Below, piece by piece: positions 15,361 through 24,960 of a stretch of DNA of 40,789 nt (position 1 is its first letter; the number at the start of each line of letters is the position of its first letter). The stretch is from Actinomycetes bacterium. GTDB taxonomy: Bacteria; Planctomycetota; Phycisphaerae; JAACET01. The notes under the pieces were generated by a model that was given only the letters and a program-made list of their open reading frames with translations, was not told where the DNA came from and searched no databases. The position numbers and the translations under genes were made by a program. Where the stretch lies: assembly GCA_030614915.1 (NCBI GenBank), contig JAUXAG010000019.1:1-40789 (forward strand), given 5' to 3'.

Positions 15361-18300
15361 TCATTTAGCCCGCTCTGGAGTGGACAGATCTGCTATAAAG
15401 GATCGCATCGACCGCAGTGACCGCATCAGCCTTAACGACTCTGTCAAAGTAACAACTTGTTCGTTCTCAGAGGGTGCAAGATTTACACTTATCCAGACGT
15501 AATCGGGCTTGCTGATATAAAAGCAGACTTCATCCGCTGGCGCGTCTGTCCAGCTGAACTGTCCCTGGGGGTTCGTATTAGTGCTCCAGCTGATGGTCCG
15601 GTAATTCCGCCAGCTGATGGCCATTACCCTGACGTCGGCGATCGGCCTGTCCTGGGTATCGACAACACGCCCACGGATGGTCTGTCCCTTCTCCAGTACG
15701 AAGCGAAGCGGCTCCATGTCTTGGTGGACCTGCACATTCAGCAACTCGGGGGCAAAGCCAGCCTTTTGGGCGGTTAGAATCGCTTCGCCCGGCCTGGCAT
15801 TGGCAAGGCGAAAGTGTCCTCGCTCGTCCGTGCTGGTTTGTGAGAACGCAGCACGCCGGCGGTCGCGCCCTTGCCTAACGCTGGCCCCGCCGACGGGTTT
15901 GCCTTCTGTATCGAGGACTTGTCCCACAACCTCCAGCCCCCGCCTTAGTATCATCACTGCGGTTCGGTCTCGAAGTTTCTCCATTGGGGGGACCTCGCTG
16001 GAACCATAGTAAGAGTCACTGATATAGTCAGGATGAGAAAGCCCTATGTGTGACAGATCCAGGTTGTCCGGCAAGGGAGGTGTGTGCCATCGACCTTTGG
16101 AGTCGGTCAAAACATTGACACTTCTAACTTGACGGATGCCCGGCGGCCACGGTCCGGCAATATGCACGGCCACGGCTGCACCTTCTACCGGCTGGCCCTG
16201 CTGATTCTTCACCAGACCTCCATAACGGACTGCCGCTCTTAGCGTCACCTGCTCCGGCAGTGGTCCAGCGAAACGCCGGCCGCCAGTCTCGACAGTGGCC
16301 AAGCCCTGCTTGGATATTCGCAACATGTGTCTTCCGGAGACGTTCGCTAAAGGAGTAAGCCTAGCTCGGCCGTCTTTCCCCGTTATAGCTGAGCGCGACC
16401 AGTTGATCTGCTCAGGATCTACGACCACAGTGGCACCTTCCACCGGCTTGCCATCGCTATCAACTGCCCGGATTGATATGGGGTTATCCTCCGGAATCGG
16501 CTCTCTACTTTCAGCATCCTCCGGGGCCTCAAACCGCAAGCCTATCAGTTCGAACTCTCCGGGTGTCTGCTTGCCACAGAAGACACCCAAGGCCATGCCA
16601 GTGATGTGACCCTCAGGGCCTAGCTCCCGCAGATCCTTTTTCAGGCGGTGTATCTTTCCATCTGCTGTGAGCGAACTACAGGAAAATGGCGCTACTCCGC
16701 CACTATTTGGCCCCCTGGTATCATCAAGCCAAAGAACATAATCGCCAACTGAGGGCGCGTTACGTGCACGATAGGTCAGGACAACAATGGGATAATGCTC
16801 CGGATCGATTGGCACTGTGAAATAATAGATCCACACGTGCCAGTGCTCCGGCTCAATCACCGAAAAACGAGGGTGGGCACCACTTACATCCATCGCCACC
16901 GCTTCAGTGTTCAACCAGCGACCCCAACTACCGGCCCAGCCAACAGAATTCCACAGCAACTTAGGGTCAATCACCACGGCTCGTTCCGGCGATACCCCAA
17001 AGATCTCTTGCTTGGCATCGTCGGCTACCTTCGTGGCGGGCTGGGGCGATTCGGTTGACGCTGATTTGGCGCGCGGGGCGGAAGATATTTTCAGGTTGTC
17101 GAAGCGGATATCGTACTCGTATCCGGCCTTGGGTGTCTGGAAGGCCACAATCGCCTTATTAACGCGGCCAAGAGGTTCTTCCAAATTCAGAGTGTCCACC
17201 AGAACGTCGTTGACGTAATAATCTATTTGCTTTCGGTTCTCGCGCACGTACATTCGCATGGTAATGAATTCGGTATCTTCCTTGCCCACATCGGGGTATG
17301 TACGCCTTCCCTTCTCCAACCACCATTTAACCTTCAACCACATCGTGTGGACCTGATACCAACCTTTGGGTCCGCCGGAGCCCATAAACCACAGCATTGG
17401 ACGGTGGAGCTGCCATTGGTAAAGGATCATCGGGCGGCCTGTCTGGCCTTCGGGATACAGGCCCATGAATACCAACCCGTAGTCCTCGCGTTTGGGCAGT
17501 TTGAAATCGATCGAGGCGTCAAGGCTGCCGCCAAGGTCGTTCACCGGAACAAAGGTGCCCTCGCCGCCCCACTCGGTATCCGTGGTTTTGCCCCAAACTC
17601 GCAGTTCGCCGATCTGCACGCCGACGTTCATGCCCTCTTCACTGTGTACTATGTCCAAACCTGCATCGGTGTCGAATGTATAATGGACCTCTGCTGCAAC
17701 GTTCTTTCCCGGCTGCGTGGCGGGGCCTTCGCGAACCATAATGACGGCCTCTTTGGATTCACCCTTGGCCATCGGCAACAGCAGTGCAGCCGTTATTAAG
17801 ACAATGGCCAAGCCGAGCAGGCCGAGCTTGGCGGTTTTGGGCAATGGTCGGCTGATGATGTGCTTTATCCGCTGGGTAAGGGCCTTCTTGGATTCGACTA
17901 CGCCGATCAGACGCAAGCTCAGGGCTGGCCGAGCAAGGGATAGCCGGGCAACCGCGAGCAGTGTGTCGGGGTACTGCTCGTGCTTCTCGCCCATGGCTAC
18001 CAACACCATCTCGTCAACGGCCTGTTCGCGAACCCGCCGGATAACCGCATTGGCCAGCCAGAGCAAGGGATTGTAGAAGTAAACAATCTGCAAGAGGGTC
18101 TGGGCCAGATTGACCCATAGATCACGACGCTTGATGTGGGCCAGCTCGTGCAGTAGCACCGCAGATAGATGCTGTGAATCCAATTGCTCCGGCATGTGCT
18201 GCGGAATGAGAATCATCGGTCGAAACAATCCGCAAACGGCTGGGCTGGTGGCGTTGGGTGAAATCTTCAGACTGATCGACTTCTTGATGGCCAATCGATT

Positions 18301-18909
18301 GCGGCAGTCTTCCAATAGGGCTAAGAGGGGGGCATCTGCATCGCTGGACTGGGCAATAAGGCCCCTGACAAAAAGCAGCCGCTGAATCAGCAGAAGAACC
18401 ATCGCGGCTACTACAGCCAGCCAGATAAGCAAGGCTATAGCCGTCCAGGTTATGGGAATAGCTGGTGGTAAAACCTCAGGAACTGGTTCAACCGGTCTCG
18501 GAGCTGGTAGAACTTCCTGATCTGGCATTTCCGTGATTGGCTCTACATGAATTGGTGCCACGGCTACATCGGGAGGTTCGGCCGGTGTAAAGACTGGTAA
18601 GATTCCAGCCGGCCCCCCCTCTGCAACCGGCTGGTCCCAACTAATCGCGGTTTGGCTGGGCAGGTTGAGAAAATTCCCGCCGACCCAATAGCCGATGCCC
18701 GTGGGCGCAGATAACGTGGTCGGCAGAACGAGTTTGACCAGGATCAATAGCAACAGCCAATAGCGAAATACCGCCCGGGGCTTTCTGCGGAGCATCAGGT
18801 TCAGACCCAGCAGAATAAGGATAAGCAGGCTGGACTGAATCAGCATCGGCAGGGCAAATATGACGAATGAACGCCCAATCGAGTTGAGTTGGGTAATTAC
18901 GGCATCCAT
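15361..18909 (-). CDS. BlaR1/MecR1-type M56 metallopeptidase receptor with large extracytoplasmic carboxypeptidase-regulatory-like region
   Basis: A 1182-residue sensor. Membrane helices lie at about 15-40, 48-66, 152-180 and 361-382. Between the third and fourth is the cytoplasmic M56 zinc protease domain with HELAH (254-258) and the downstream acidic segment REQAVDE (294-300). The C-terminal 800 residues face outward: first a lectin/LamG-like beta region (about 395-600), then a second beta region, then about four Ig-like carboxypeptidase-regulatory repeats (DSDGKPVEGATV, NQQGQPVEGAAV, DTEGKPVGGASV, DTQDRPIADVRV). There is no penicillin-binding sensor domain, so the ligand is not a beta-lactam recognised in the usual way; a polysaccharide or cell-surface ligand fits better. 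It starts 37 nt after blaI with a GGGGAT ribosome binding site. Confidence 0.88.
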   Translation of the reverse strand: MDAVITQLNSIGRSFVIFALPMLIQSSLLILILLGLNLMLRRKPRAVFRYWLLLLILVKLVLPTTLSAPTGIGYWVGGNFLNLPSQTAISWDQPVAEGGPAGILPVFTPAEPPDVAVAPIHVEPITEMPDQEVLPAPRPVEPVPEVLPPAIPITWTAIALLIWLAVVAAMVLLLIQRLLFVRGLIAQSSDADAPLLALLEDCRNRLAIKKSISLKISPNATSPAVCGLFRPMILIPQHMPEQLDSQHLSAVLLHELAHIKRRDLWVNLAQTLLQIVYFYNPLLWLANAVIRRVREQAVDEMVLVAMGEKHEQYPDTLLAVARLSLARPALSLRLIGVVESKKALTQRIKHIISRPLPKTAKLGLLGLAIVLITAALLLPMAKGESKEAVIMVREGPATQPGKNVAAEVHYTFDTDAGLDIVHSEEGMNVGVQIGELRVWGKTTDTEWGGEGTFVPVNDLGGSLDASIDFKLPKREDYGLVFMGLYPEGQTGRPMILYQWQLHRPMLWFMGSGGPKGWYQVHTMWLKVKWWLEKGRRTYPDVGKEDTEFITMRMYVRENRKQIDYYVNDVLVDTLNLEEPLGRVNKAIVAFQTPKAGYEYDIRFDNLKISSAPRAKSASTESPQPATKVADDAKQEIFGVSPERAVVIDPKLLWNSVGWAGSWGRWLNTEAVAMDVSGAHPRFSVIEPEHWHVWIYYFTVPIDPEHYPIVVLTYRARNAPSVGDYVLWLDDTRGPNSGGVAPFSCSSLTADGKIHRLKKDLRELGPEGHITGMALGVFCGKQTPGEFELIGLRFEAPEDAESREPIPEDNPISIRAVDSDGKPVEGATVVVDPEQINWSRSAITGKDGRARLTPLANVSGRHMLRISKQGLATVETGGRRFAGPLPEQVTLRAAVRYGGLVKNQQGQPVEGAAVAVHIAGPWPPGIRQVRSVNVLTDSKGRWHTPPLPDNLDLSHIGLSHPDYISDSYYGSSEVPPMEKLRDRTAVMILRRGLEVVGQVLDTEGKPVGGASVRQGRDRRRAAFSQTSTDERGHFRLANARPGEAILTAQKAGFAPELLNVQVHQDMEPLRFVLEKGQTIRGRVVDTQDRPIADVRVMAISWRNYRTISWSTNTNPQGQFSWTDAPADEVCFYISKPDYVWISVNLAPSENEQVVTLTESLRLMRSLRSMRSFIADLSTPERAK

Positions 18910-18946
18910 GAGATATCCCCTATATTAGCTTGGCGAAGAGTTCCAG

Positions 18947-19348
18947 CTATCGTTTCTTGGCCTTGGAGGCCTGCTTGCGTTTCTGCCTGATTAGACTCTC
19001 CAACTGGCTCAATTGTTCCTGGCTCAGATCATTACTGTCGAGCAGGAACTGCATCATCGGGGTAAGGGCCCCGTTGAAAGCCTGCTTGATGGCGAGGGTC
19101 AGTTCGCCCTTGCGGGCCTGGGAAAGGGTTATTGCCGGGCGATACAGGTACAGGTTGCGGATTCTCTCGGCTTTGAGTAGGCCTTTTGTGACCATGCGGT
19201 CCATCAGGGTCTTGACGGTGCTGTAGGTCCAGCCAATTTGCTTCTGAAGCTTTTCCTGAACCGTTGGGGCTGGGACAGGCTCCAGCTTCCAGACTACTTG
19301 CATTATGGCCCATTCGCCTTTGGTTAGCTTACGATGTGACTTTTTCAT
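18947..19348 (-). CDS. blaI: BlaI/MecI/CopY-family transcriptional repressor
   Basis: The 133-residue protein has the winged-helix pattern of the family: KLTKGEWAIMQVVWK at the N terminus, TVQEKLQKQIGWTYSTVKTL as recognition region (about 30-48) and a C-terminal dimerisation helix ending in a lysine-rich tail. BlaI repressors bind an inverted repeat at their own promoter and are cut when the partner M56 receptor is activated. The partner gene follows directly, and a 24-bp dyad overlaps the predicted promoter at 19377-19405. The ribosome binding site AAGGAG precedes the ATG. Confidence 0.92.
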   Translation of the reverse strand: MKKSHRKLTKGEWAIMQVVWKLEPVPAPTVQEKLQKQIGWTYSTVKTLMDRMVTKGLLKAERIRNLYLYRPAITLSQARKGELTLAIKQAFNGALTPMMQFLLDSNDLSQEQLSQLESLIRQKRKQASKAKKR

Positions 19349-19376
19349 AAGGTTCTCCTTGTGTTGACCAGGCCCA

Positions 19377-19405
19377 ATGGTACTCTACCTATGTAAAGAC
19401 TACAA
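19377..19405 (-). promoter_or_regulatory. Promoter of the blaI operon with overlapping BlaI operator
   Basis: On the minus strand TTGTAG (complement of 19400-19405) and TACCAT (complement of 19377-19382) are spaced by 17 nt. A 24-bp imperfect dyad at 19380-19403 (half-sites GTAgTCT and AGAgTAC, 7 of 12 positions symmetrical) covers the whole spacer, where a repressor would block polymerase. An A/T-rich tract lies just upstream. Confidence 0.5.
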
Positions 19406-19545
19406 GGAAAAAATTAAAAATATTTTGCCTTTTCCAGCCTTTTGGTTAGCTCTATGAAAATAATGAACTTATGGATGCCTGCCCGATTCTACTTCTCAGC
19501 AGCTTAGCTTCTCGCCATTCACCTCCAAACTCGCAGCCATCCTCT

Positions 19546-19573
19546 CCGCTCGGCGTTGAGGCACGGGGGGGAT
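19546..19573. repeat. G-rich direct repeat, copy A
   Basis: A roughly 27-bp sequence of the form CCGYTCGGCGTTGAGGCACG followed by a G run. Copies B (26189-26217) and C (26651-26678) share the core in the same orientation. It lies just beyond the 3' end of the pseudopilin operon. Confidence 0.65.
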
Positions 19574-19616
19574 GGGGGCAGGTGCAGGCTCTCTACACGC
19601 CAACCCACGAACCGGG

Positions 19617-20000
19617 TCAGCGAGTTGTGATCAGGTAATTGCGGGTGCGTTCTAGTTTCATTTTATTACGGCCGCATTGGGTATCGATTTGCACCCTTAG
19701 GCCTTTCTCCCTGGCTTTCAACCGAGCAACCTTTAGATTCCCGGCAGGAATCCCCAGCCGCTCGACATCGAGTTGAATTCCTTCGCTGGGCTCCGAATCG
19801 CCCAACTTGTCTTGATTTTGCCTCGCCCAGCCCAGACCGCTGGCCGAGAGATTCCGGTTGCAGGCTTGCAGGTAAGCGAGGTCCGAGTCGAACATCAGGG
19901 TATCGGACGTATCGGCCAGCACGAACACCGCCGCACCCACCAGAGCCACGGCTGCTACGGCCAAAATGATCGCAAAACCACTTCGCTGGGCCTGCTTCAT
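19617..20000 (-). CDS. Pseudopilin-like membrane protein (PilX/GspK position)
   Basis: This 127-residue protein begins MKQAQRSGFAIILAVAAVAL: a short basic leader, Gly-Phe at the expected prepilin cleavage site and one long hydrophobic helix, but the +5 residue is Ile-Leu rather than Glu. Lack of Glu5 is typical of GspK/PilX-type tip pseudopilins. The soluble part is small and not recognised; it contains two Cys (CNRN and TQCG). Its ATG shares one base with the stop codon of the preceding gene (TAATG), indicating translational coupling. It is the last gene of the operon. Confidence 0.68.
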   Translation of the reverse strand: MKQAQRSGFAIILAVAAVALVGAAVFVLADTSDTLMFDSDLAYLQACNRNLSASGLGWARQNQDKLGDSEPSEGIQLDVERLGIPAGNLKVARLKAREKGLRVQIDTQCGRNKMKLERTRNYLITTR

Positions 20001-20518
20001 TATTTCTCCCGCCTACCTGGCATACTGGCCAAATAAAACACCTGGGTATTGACCAGCTTGTCCTCGGTCTTATCCTGCTTGCGATACTCCACCGCCCGGC
20101 GCACTTCAACAGCATAGACAAAGCCGGAACTCTCCCACCTGTGAAAACTCACCTTGGCCTTACCCACCGGCCAGGTATAGCTTTGCCCCGCTGCATCAGA
20201 AGCCTCTGCCCGGAGTTCTTTGCGAACGATTTCATCTTCGGCCACTTCGTAGCTCACAATCGCCTCGGGCAGCTCTATAAACAGTAGCTTTTCGCCAGCC
20301 GCCTTGCCCGCGTGGGATTCTGGCAGGGACTTGGCTGCGTCGATGTCCCCTTGCAGCCGCTCCAGCATGCCGGAAACCACTCTGCTCGCCTGAGCCACGC
20401 CCTGCAACCTGGGCACATCTCCCACAGTTGTCCGGAGGGTTATCCCAAACAACAAAGTCACCACCCCCAGCACGGCAAGCAATCCGACTAACTCTATCAA
20501 CGATGTCCCCCGACGCAT
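20000..20518 (-). CDS. Pseudopilin (GspJ-like)
   Basis: The 172-residue product starts MRRGTSLIELVGLLAVLGVV: the cleavage site is Gly4/Thr5 and Glu lies at +5 of the mature helix, as in type II secretion and type IV pilus minor pilins. The ATG at 20518 has a clear AAGGAGA ribosome binding site; a longer frame to 20626 overlaps the upstream gene and lacks a signal near its N terminus. Position in the operon and length fit GspJ, but the fold cannot be confirmed by eye. Confidence 0.78.
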   Translation of the reverse strand: MRRGTSLIELVGLLAVLGVVTLLFGITLRTTVGDVPRLQGVAQASRVVSGMLERLQGDIDAAKSLPESHAGKAAGEKLLFIELPEAIVSYEVAEDEIVRKELRAEASDAAGQSYTWPVGKAKVSFHRWESSGFVYAVEVRRAVEYRKQDKTEDKLVNTQVFYLASMPGRREK

Positions 20519-20520
20519 GG

Positions 20521-20931
20521 CTATTTCTCCTTTTGGTTCGATATGTACCTGGCCAATTCGACCTTCACTTCTTTGCCTTTCGCCTGCCCGCTGGCGGTAA
20601 CCGTCACCAGTGCCAGGCCCTGCCAATCTCCTTGCCCGGCGGCTCGCTCAACCTGGACCTGGATACCTGGCCACAGCCGCTCCACTTCTTCATTGGCAAT
20701 CGGACTTCCTCCGGCGGCTATACTGTCCAGCTGCCCTTGCCCAGCGGTTATACAGCGCATCCTCGTCCACTGTATGGCATTGAACTTCGCCAGCTGGTAC
20801 TGAATCTGCCCTAGCGCCATCAGCAGAATCCCTAGGATGCCCACGGCCACCACCAGCTCTATCATGATCCAGCCGCCCCGCGGCTTCCCACCACTGCCAC
20901 GTGCTCTGTTGTTCAATCCTCTCGCTTTCAT
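20521..20931 (-). CDS. Pseudopilin (GspI-like)
   Basis: A 136-residue protein with a basic leader of about 20 residues (NNRARGSGGKPRG), then GWIMIELVVAVGILGILLMA: Gly at -1, Trp at +1 in place of the usual Phe, Glu at +5. The soluble domain is short, consistent with the small minor pseudopilin GspI. It ends 2 nt before the GspJ-like gene and starts 17 nt after the second F gene. Confidence 0.78.
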   Translation of the reverse strand: MKARGLNNRARGSGGKPRGGWIMIELVVAVGILGILLMALGQIQYQLAKFNAIQWTRMRCITAGQGQLDSIAAGGSPIANEEVERLWPGIQVQVERAAGQGDWQGLALVTVTASGQAKGKEVKVELARYISNQKEK

Positions 20932-20948
20932 ATCAGCACCTCAGTGGC

Positions 20949-22400
20949 CTACGGAATTACCCCATCTATGGCATGGTGGATCATGCCAATCAGCGGGACG
21001 AACATCGCATAGACTACCAGCCCTACCAATAGGCCCATTACAATTGTCACGCACGGCCAAAAGATGTACCTCGCCAGATTGGTTATGTAGCTGTAATGGG
21101 AACGGTAGAACGATTCCAGGCTCTGAAGGATAGCCGGCGTGTTCCCCTGGTTCACCTTCTGGTCAAAGGCCCAGACCAGAGTTGAACCCACTCGGTTTTT
21201 CCGGGCCGCCTCAGCTACGTCCTGGCCGCCCTGGACCTGATCCAGCCACCGCCTCAGCCGCCGCCGGTAACACGCATTGGCGTCAAGCTCCGCCGCCCCG
21301 GCAATCGCCTGGTCCACAGTGCTCCCGGCATTTATCGATAAACGCAAAAACGATACCGTCTGCAGAAGTGAAAAATTCCGCTCGAACCATCGCAGCACTG
21401 GAAAGTGCCACTTGAAAAAATCACCGATTCGAGAAACAGCATACGCTCGTTCCGGCCTGCGCGGGCGAAACTTCAAATACAGTGCCGACGGCACTACCAC
21501 CAGGATCAGAATCGCCAGCACAGCAAAGAGCAAACTAAAGTACTCATTAGAAAGCAAAAACACCCCTCGCGTAATTGCCGGCAGCGGTTGGCCTAGATCC
21601 TTGTAGATAGACTCGAATTCTGGGAGGACGAAAACCATCATCCCACCCATAAAGGAGAAGACCACCAGAATCAAAACCACCGGATAGGCTAGGTTAACCG
21701 GCTGGAACTTTCGCGCCTCGCGGCTTTTTTCGGACAGTTGGGCCTCGATACCCGCCACAGCCTGGGGTACTTGCTGAATTTTCTCGGCCTCGGTGATCAT
21801 AGCCAGGGCATATCCCGGGCATTTGGGATAACCACGCCTCAGCGATTTACTCAGCGGATACCCCTCCGTCAGCCAGTGCGATATCCGCTGCATGATTCGA
21901 CGACGTTTTCCATTTTGGCCTCCGGCCGCCGACTCCAGCGCTGCCGCCAGCGGAAGGTTTTGGCGCATGCTGGCCCCAATAGTGGAAAATACATGCGTTG
22001 TTGTGGTGTCTCGGGAGATGAGGTTATAACGTACCACCATCATGGCTGCCATTGCCAATAAGAAAAAACCGTAAGGCCCGAATACAGCAAGCCCAATGAA
22101 CAGATACACCCCTATTACCAGAATGTAAAACAAAGTCTTGGCAAAGCCCCATGCCCGCGAAGGTTTTTCAAGCCTGAGCCTGGTCTCAAGTCTGGGCTCG
22201 GCCATTATCGCTGACACCAGAGTAGCCAGGGCAATCAGTGAAGCCATAATCACGGCCACAATGTTGTCTATTCCTCCGACCAGGACTGCACCGACAGCCA
22301 AGGGACAGCTCAGCAGGGCAAGTCCCGGACGAAGGCGGGCCAGCACAGCGAACACCGCTGCAAGGCAACCTCCCAAAAGAACAATCATATACTCTGACAT
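20949..22400 (-). CDS. Type II secretion/type IV pilus platform protein, GspF family, with extra N-terminal membrane segments
   Basis: A 483-residue inner membrane protein. The N-terminal third has about four extra hydrophobic segments (about 5-22, 28-60, 86-110, 112-125) not present in standard GspF. The rest has the two GspF half-repeats: a cytoplasmic helical part (TIGASMRQNLPLAAALESAA, about 142-161), the helix near 230-255 followed by VFVLPEFESIYKDLG, and a second repeat ending in the helices near 455-478. It is one of two F-like genes in the operon, which is unusual because most systems have one. Confidence 0.85.
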   Translation of the reverse strand: MSEYMIVLLGGCLAAVFAVLARLRPGLALLSCPLAVGAVLVGGIDNIVAVIMASLIALATLVSAIMAEPRLETRLRLEKPSRAWGFAKTLFYILVIGVYLFIGLAVFGPYGFFLLAMAAMMVVRYNLISRDTTTTHVFSTIGASMRQNLPLAAALESAAGGQNGKRRRIMQRISHWLTEGYPLSKSLRRGYPKCPGYALAMITEAEKIQQVPQAVAGIEAQLSEKSREARKFQPVNLAYPVVLILVVFSFMGGMMVFVLPEFESIYKDLGQPLPAITRGVFLLSNEYFSLLFAVLAILILVVVPSALYLKFRPRRPERAYAVSRIGDFFKWHFPVLRWFERNFSLLQTVSFLRLSINAGSTVDQAIAGAAELDANACYRRRLRRWLDQVQGGQDVAEAARKNRVGSTLVWAFDQKVNQGNTPAILQSLESFYRSHYSYITNLARYIFWPCVTIVMGLLVGLVVYAMFVPLIGMIHHAIDGVIP

Positions 22401-22422
22401 ATTACTGTTTCCCTTGACCTAT

Positions 22423-23625
22423 CTAACCAATAGCGCCCGAGGCCCCTTCAATCATCTTAGGAAGCGGCAGGAACACGGCCGTAACCGCTAGGCCGATAAT
22501 CCCCCCGACTATAATCAGCATTACTGGCAGCAGCAGGGCCTGAAGCCTCGATTGCTGCGTCCGGGTCTGTTGAGAGTACATGTCCGAGAGGCTGAACAGA
22601 TTGTCCTCCAGCTCGTTGCGCTGATACCCCAATTGCATGGAGTAGAAAAACAGCGGGGGTATTACGCTGCAAAGCTGACCAGCCTCCACGATGTTCTGTC
22701 CCTGTTCGATCTGGGCAGCTACTAGCTCGCACTGGGTTTTGACCTGTTCACTTCCGGTGGCCCCGGCGCTTAGACGAAAACAGCTGGGCATATCACAGCC
22801 GGCCCCAACCAGCAGGCCCATGGCGTCGGCCAGTTTGCACATCAGACCCCGGTGATACACCCTGCCCAGCACTGGAACCCTCATATAGAGATATTCTTTG
22901 AATCGCCTGCCTGCCGGAAAGCTCGACAGGGCTCCTGTCAGAACAATCAAGCCAGCGACAATTGCGCCCACACCTATCCAGAAGGGAACCACATAATCCG
23001 TAGCGGCCATGATAGCTTTCGTCAGGACCGGCAACTGCGAACCCATATCCTCAAATATCACCATGATCTGTGGTATTACAAACGTAAAGACCCCTGTCAG
23101 GATCACCGCAGCTAAGCCCAAGACCACCAGTGGATAAGTGATAGCCTCAAATACGATCCGCCGAGTCTGATTGCTCATCTCCAGATGGTGGTTGAGGCTG
23201 GTGAGCATCTCGCTGAGCCGTCCGGTCTTTACCCCCGCCTTTATAATCTGGCTGTACAATGGTGGAAAAAACTTCTGCCGCTTTTCCAGGGCCTCTTCGA
23301 TGCTCGTCCCCGCTTGGAGGTCATCCGCAAACTCCACAATAAGCTTGCGCATCGACCTTGACTCGATATCCGCTGCCACTTCGCGCAGTCCCCTTTCCAG
23401 CGGAATTCCTGCTTTAGTGATCGAGGCCAACTGCTGATTGAAAAGCAGGAACTCGTTTCTTCCAATCCGACTGCGCGGCCTGGGAACCTTGGCCTTCTCA
23501 AGGATGTTCACCCTAAGCTGCATCTCGGTGAGCATCTCGTTAGCCTGCTCCCCCGAAGCCGCCTCCACCGTGCCCTTCATTAGCCTACCTGCCGGGGTCA
23601 ACGCCTGGTATTCGAATGTCGCCAT
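22423..23625 (-). CDS. GspF/PilC family platform protein
   Basis: A 400-residue protein of ordinary GspF length. It opens with the family's typical MATFEYQALTPAGRLMKGTV and has both helical half-domains, each with the F-protein pattern (FNQQLASITKAGIPLERGL, and LADAMGLLVGAGCDMPSCF), separated by membrane helices near 170-195 and 215-235 and closed by one near 370-390. In assembled systems this protein couples the cytoplasmic ATPase to pseudopilin extraction from the membrane. It lies 22 nt after the E gene and has an AAGGA ribosome binding site. Confidence 0.93.
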   Translation of the reverse strand: MATFEYQALTPAGRLMKGTVEAASGEQANEMLTEMQLRVNILEKAKVPRPRSRIGRNEFLLFNQQLASITKAGIPLERGLREVAADIESRSMRKLIVEFADDLQAGTSIEEALEKRQKFFPPLYSQIIKAGVKTGRLSEMLTSLNHHLEMSNQTRRIVFEAITYPLVVLGLAAVILTGVFTFVIPQIMVIFEDMGSQLPVLTKAIMAATDYVVPFWIGVGAIVAGLIVLTGALSSFPAGRRFKEYLYMRVPVLGRVYHRGLMCKLADAMGLLVGAGCDMPSCFRLSAGATGSEQVKTQCELVAAQIEQGQNIVEAGQLCSVIPPLFFYSMQLGYQRNELEDNLFSLSDMYSQQTRTQQSRLQALLLPVMLIIVGGIIGLAVTAVFLPLPKMIEGASGAIG

Positions 23626-23647
23626 GTCTTATCCTTTACTCAGAATG

Positions 23648-24832
23648 TTACAAAGCCCGCCCGCAGGCCTTGCCCATTTCTTCCTGCGTGGTTACACCCT
23701 TACCGAGCAATCGCTGACCATCCTGGGCCAAGTCAATATGACCTTTGCTTGAGAGGATAGTCTCGAGCTCTTCCAGGTCCGCCTTTGCCAGCACCGCCTT
23801 GCGCAGTTGGCTGTCCAACTGCATCATCTCCGAGATGAGTACCCTGCCTCTAAAGCCCGTCTGGAGACATTTCTCACAGCCGCCGGCTCGGTAATAGCCT
23901 GTCTGCTTATCAAGCTCCTTGCAATGCCCGCAGAGCTTCCGCAGCAGTCTTTGATTTAGCACCGCACAGATACTGGAAGTTACCTGGTACGGTTCAATGC
24001 CCATCTCCAGCAGCCTCAGTAGCGCTCCCGCCGGGGAGCCGCTGTGCATCGTACTCATCAGCAGATGCCCGGTGAGTCCCGCTTCAACAGCGATCCGGGC
24101 CGTCTCGGCATCACGAATCTCCCCGATCATCAGCACTTCGGGGTCCTGGCGCAGCAGCGAGCGAAGGGCCGTTGGAAAGGTCATTTGCCCATGCGGAGGA
24201 ATCTGCACCTGGCTGACCGATTCGATCCGCCTTTCAACCGGGTCCTCTAAGGCTACGATGCTTTTGCCAGGAAAGCGGCGCACAATATGGCGCAGAATAG
24301 CAGCCAGCGTCGTGCTCTTACCACTGCCGGCCGGCCCGGTCAGCAGCAGCACCCCCTGACTGGCACAGGCGATCTGCTTCAATGCCGCTAGGATTGTCTC
24401 GCCGAATCCAAGCTGATCCAGTTCAGTCAAGGCTGGCTCTTCGTAGAACAGCCGAACCACCGCCCGCTGCCCGTGTATGGTCGGAAACACTGCCACCCGC
24501 CGCTCGACCACCCTTGTGCCCGAGCTGTCAAGCAGTTCCATCCGTCCTTCTTGCGGAACATCATTGCGATAAGTCAGCAGCCCAGCCATCACCTTGAGCC
24601 TGGCCACAATATTCTCAGCCAAGCCGTTCGGCAGCTCCTCCATGGTTTTGAGCACTCCGTCCAGACGGAACCTGATTTGCATTCCTTTGCCGGTAGGTTC
24701 GAAGTGCACATCGCTGGCCCGCGATTCCGTGGCCCGCCCCAGCAGCTCGCTCACCAATGAAACCGCATCGTAGACCTTTGGCCCTGTGTCCTGTCCGCCT
24801 TGCACTGAACTGTCTTTTTTCACTTTACTCAT
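23648..24832 (-). CDS. GspE/PilB-type secretion ATPase
   Basis: A hexameric AAA-type traffic ATPase of 394 residues from the ATG at 24832 (a GTG at 24886 would add 18). Visible motifs: N2-domain ASDVHFEP (39-46), Walker A GPAGSGKST (166-174), Asp box ALEDPVE (194-200), Walker B VLMIGEIRDAET (233-244), His box GLTGHLLMSTMHS (252-264), and a tetra-Cys zinc motif C301-x2-C304 ... C319-x2-C322. The long N1 domain of PilB/GspE is missing, so this is the short form. It is the first gene of a six-gene operon E-F-F-I-J-X. No secretin (GspD) or GspG major pseudopilin gene is present nearby. Confidence 0.93.
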   Translation of the reverse strand: MSKVKKDSSVQGGQDTGPKVYDAVSLVSELLGRATESRASDVHFEPTGKGMQIRFRLDGVLKTMEELPNGLAENIVARLKVMAGLLTYRNDVPQEGRMELLDSSGTRVVERRVAVFPTIHGQRAVVRLFYEEPALTELDQLGFGETILAALKQIACASQGVLLLTGPAGSGKSTTLAAILRHIVRRFPGKSIVALEDPVERRIESVSQVQIPPHGQMTFPTALRSLLRQDPEVLMIGEIRDAETARIAVEAGLTGHLLMSTMHSGSPAGALLRLLEMGIEPYQVTSSICAVLNQRLLRKLCGHCKELDKQTGYYRAGGCEKCLQTGFRGRVLISEMMQLDSQLRKAVLAKADLEELETILSSKGHIDLAQDGQRLLGKGVTTQEEMGKACGRAL

Positions 24833-24960
24833 ACCCCGGACCCTCTGCCCCAATCTGCGACCCCCCTCCAATAGGACGCTCGACACGCCGAAACATTATC
24901 CCTAAAAAGCCTCTATCCAGACATTTTTCCCAGAATTTCCTTCTCCTGAGGCAAAATTTG

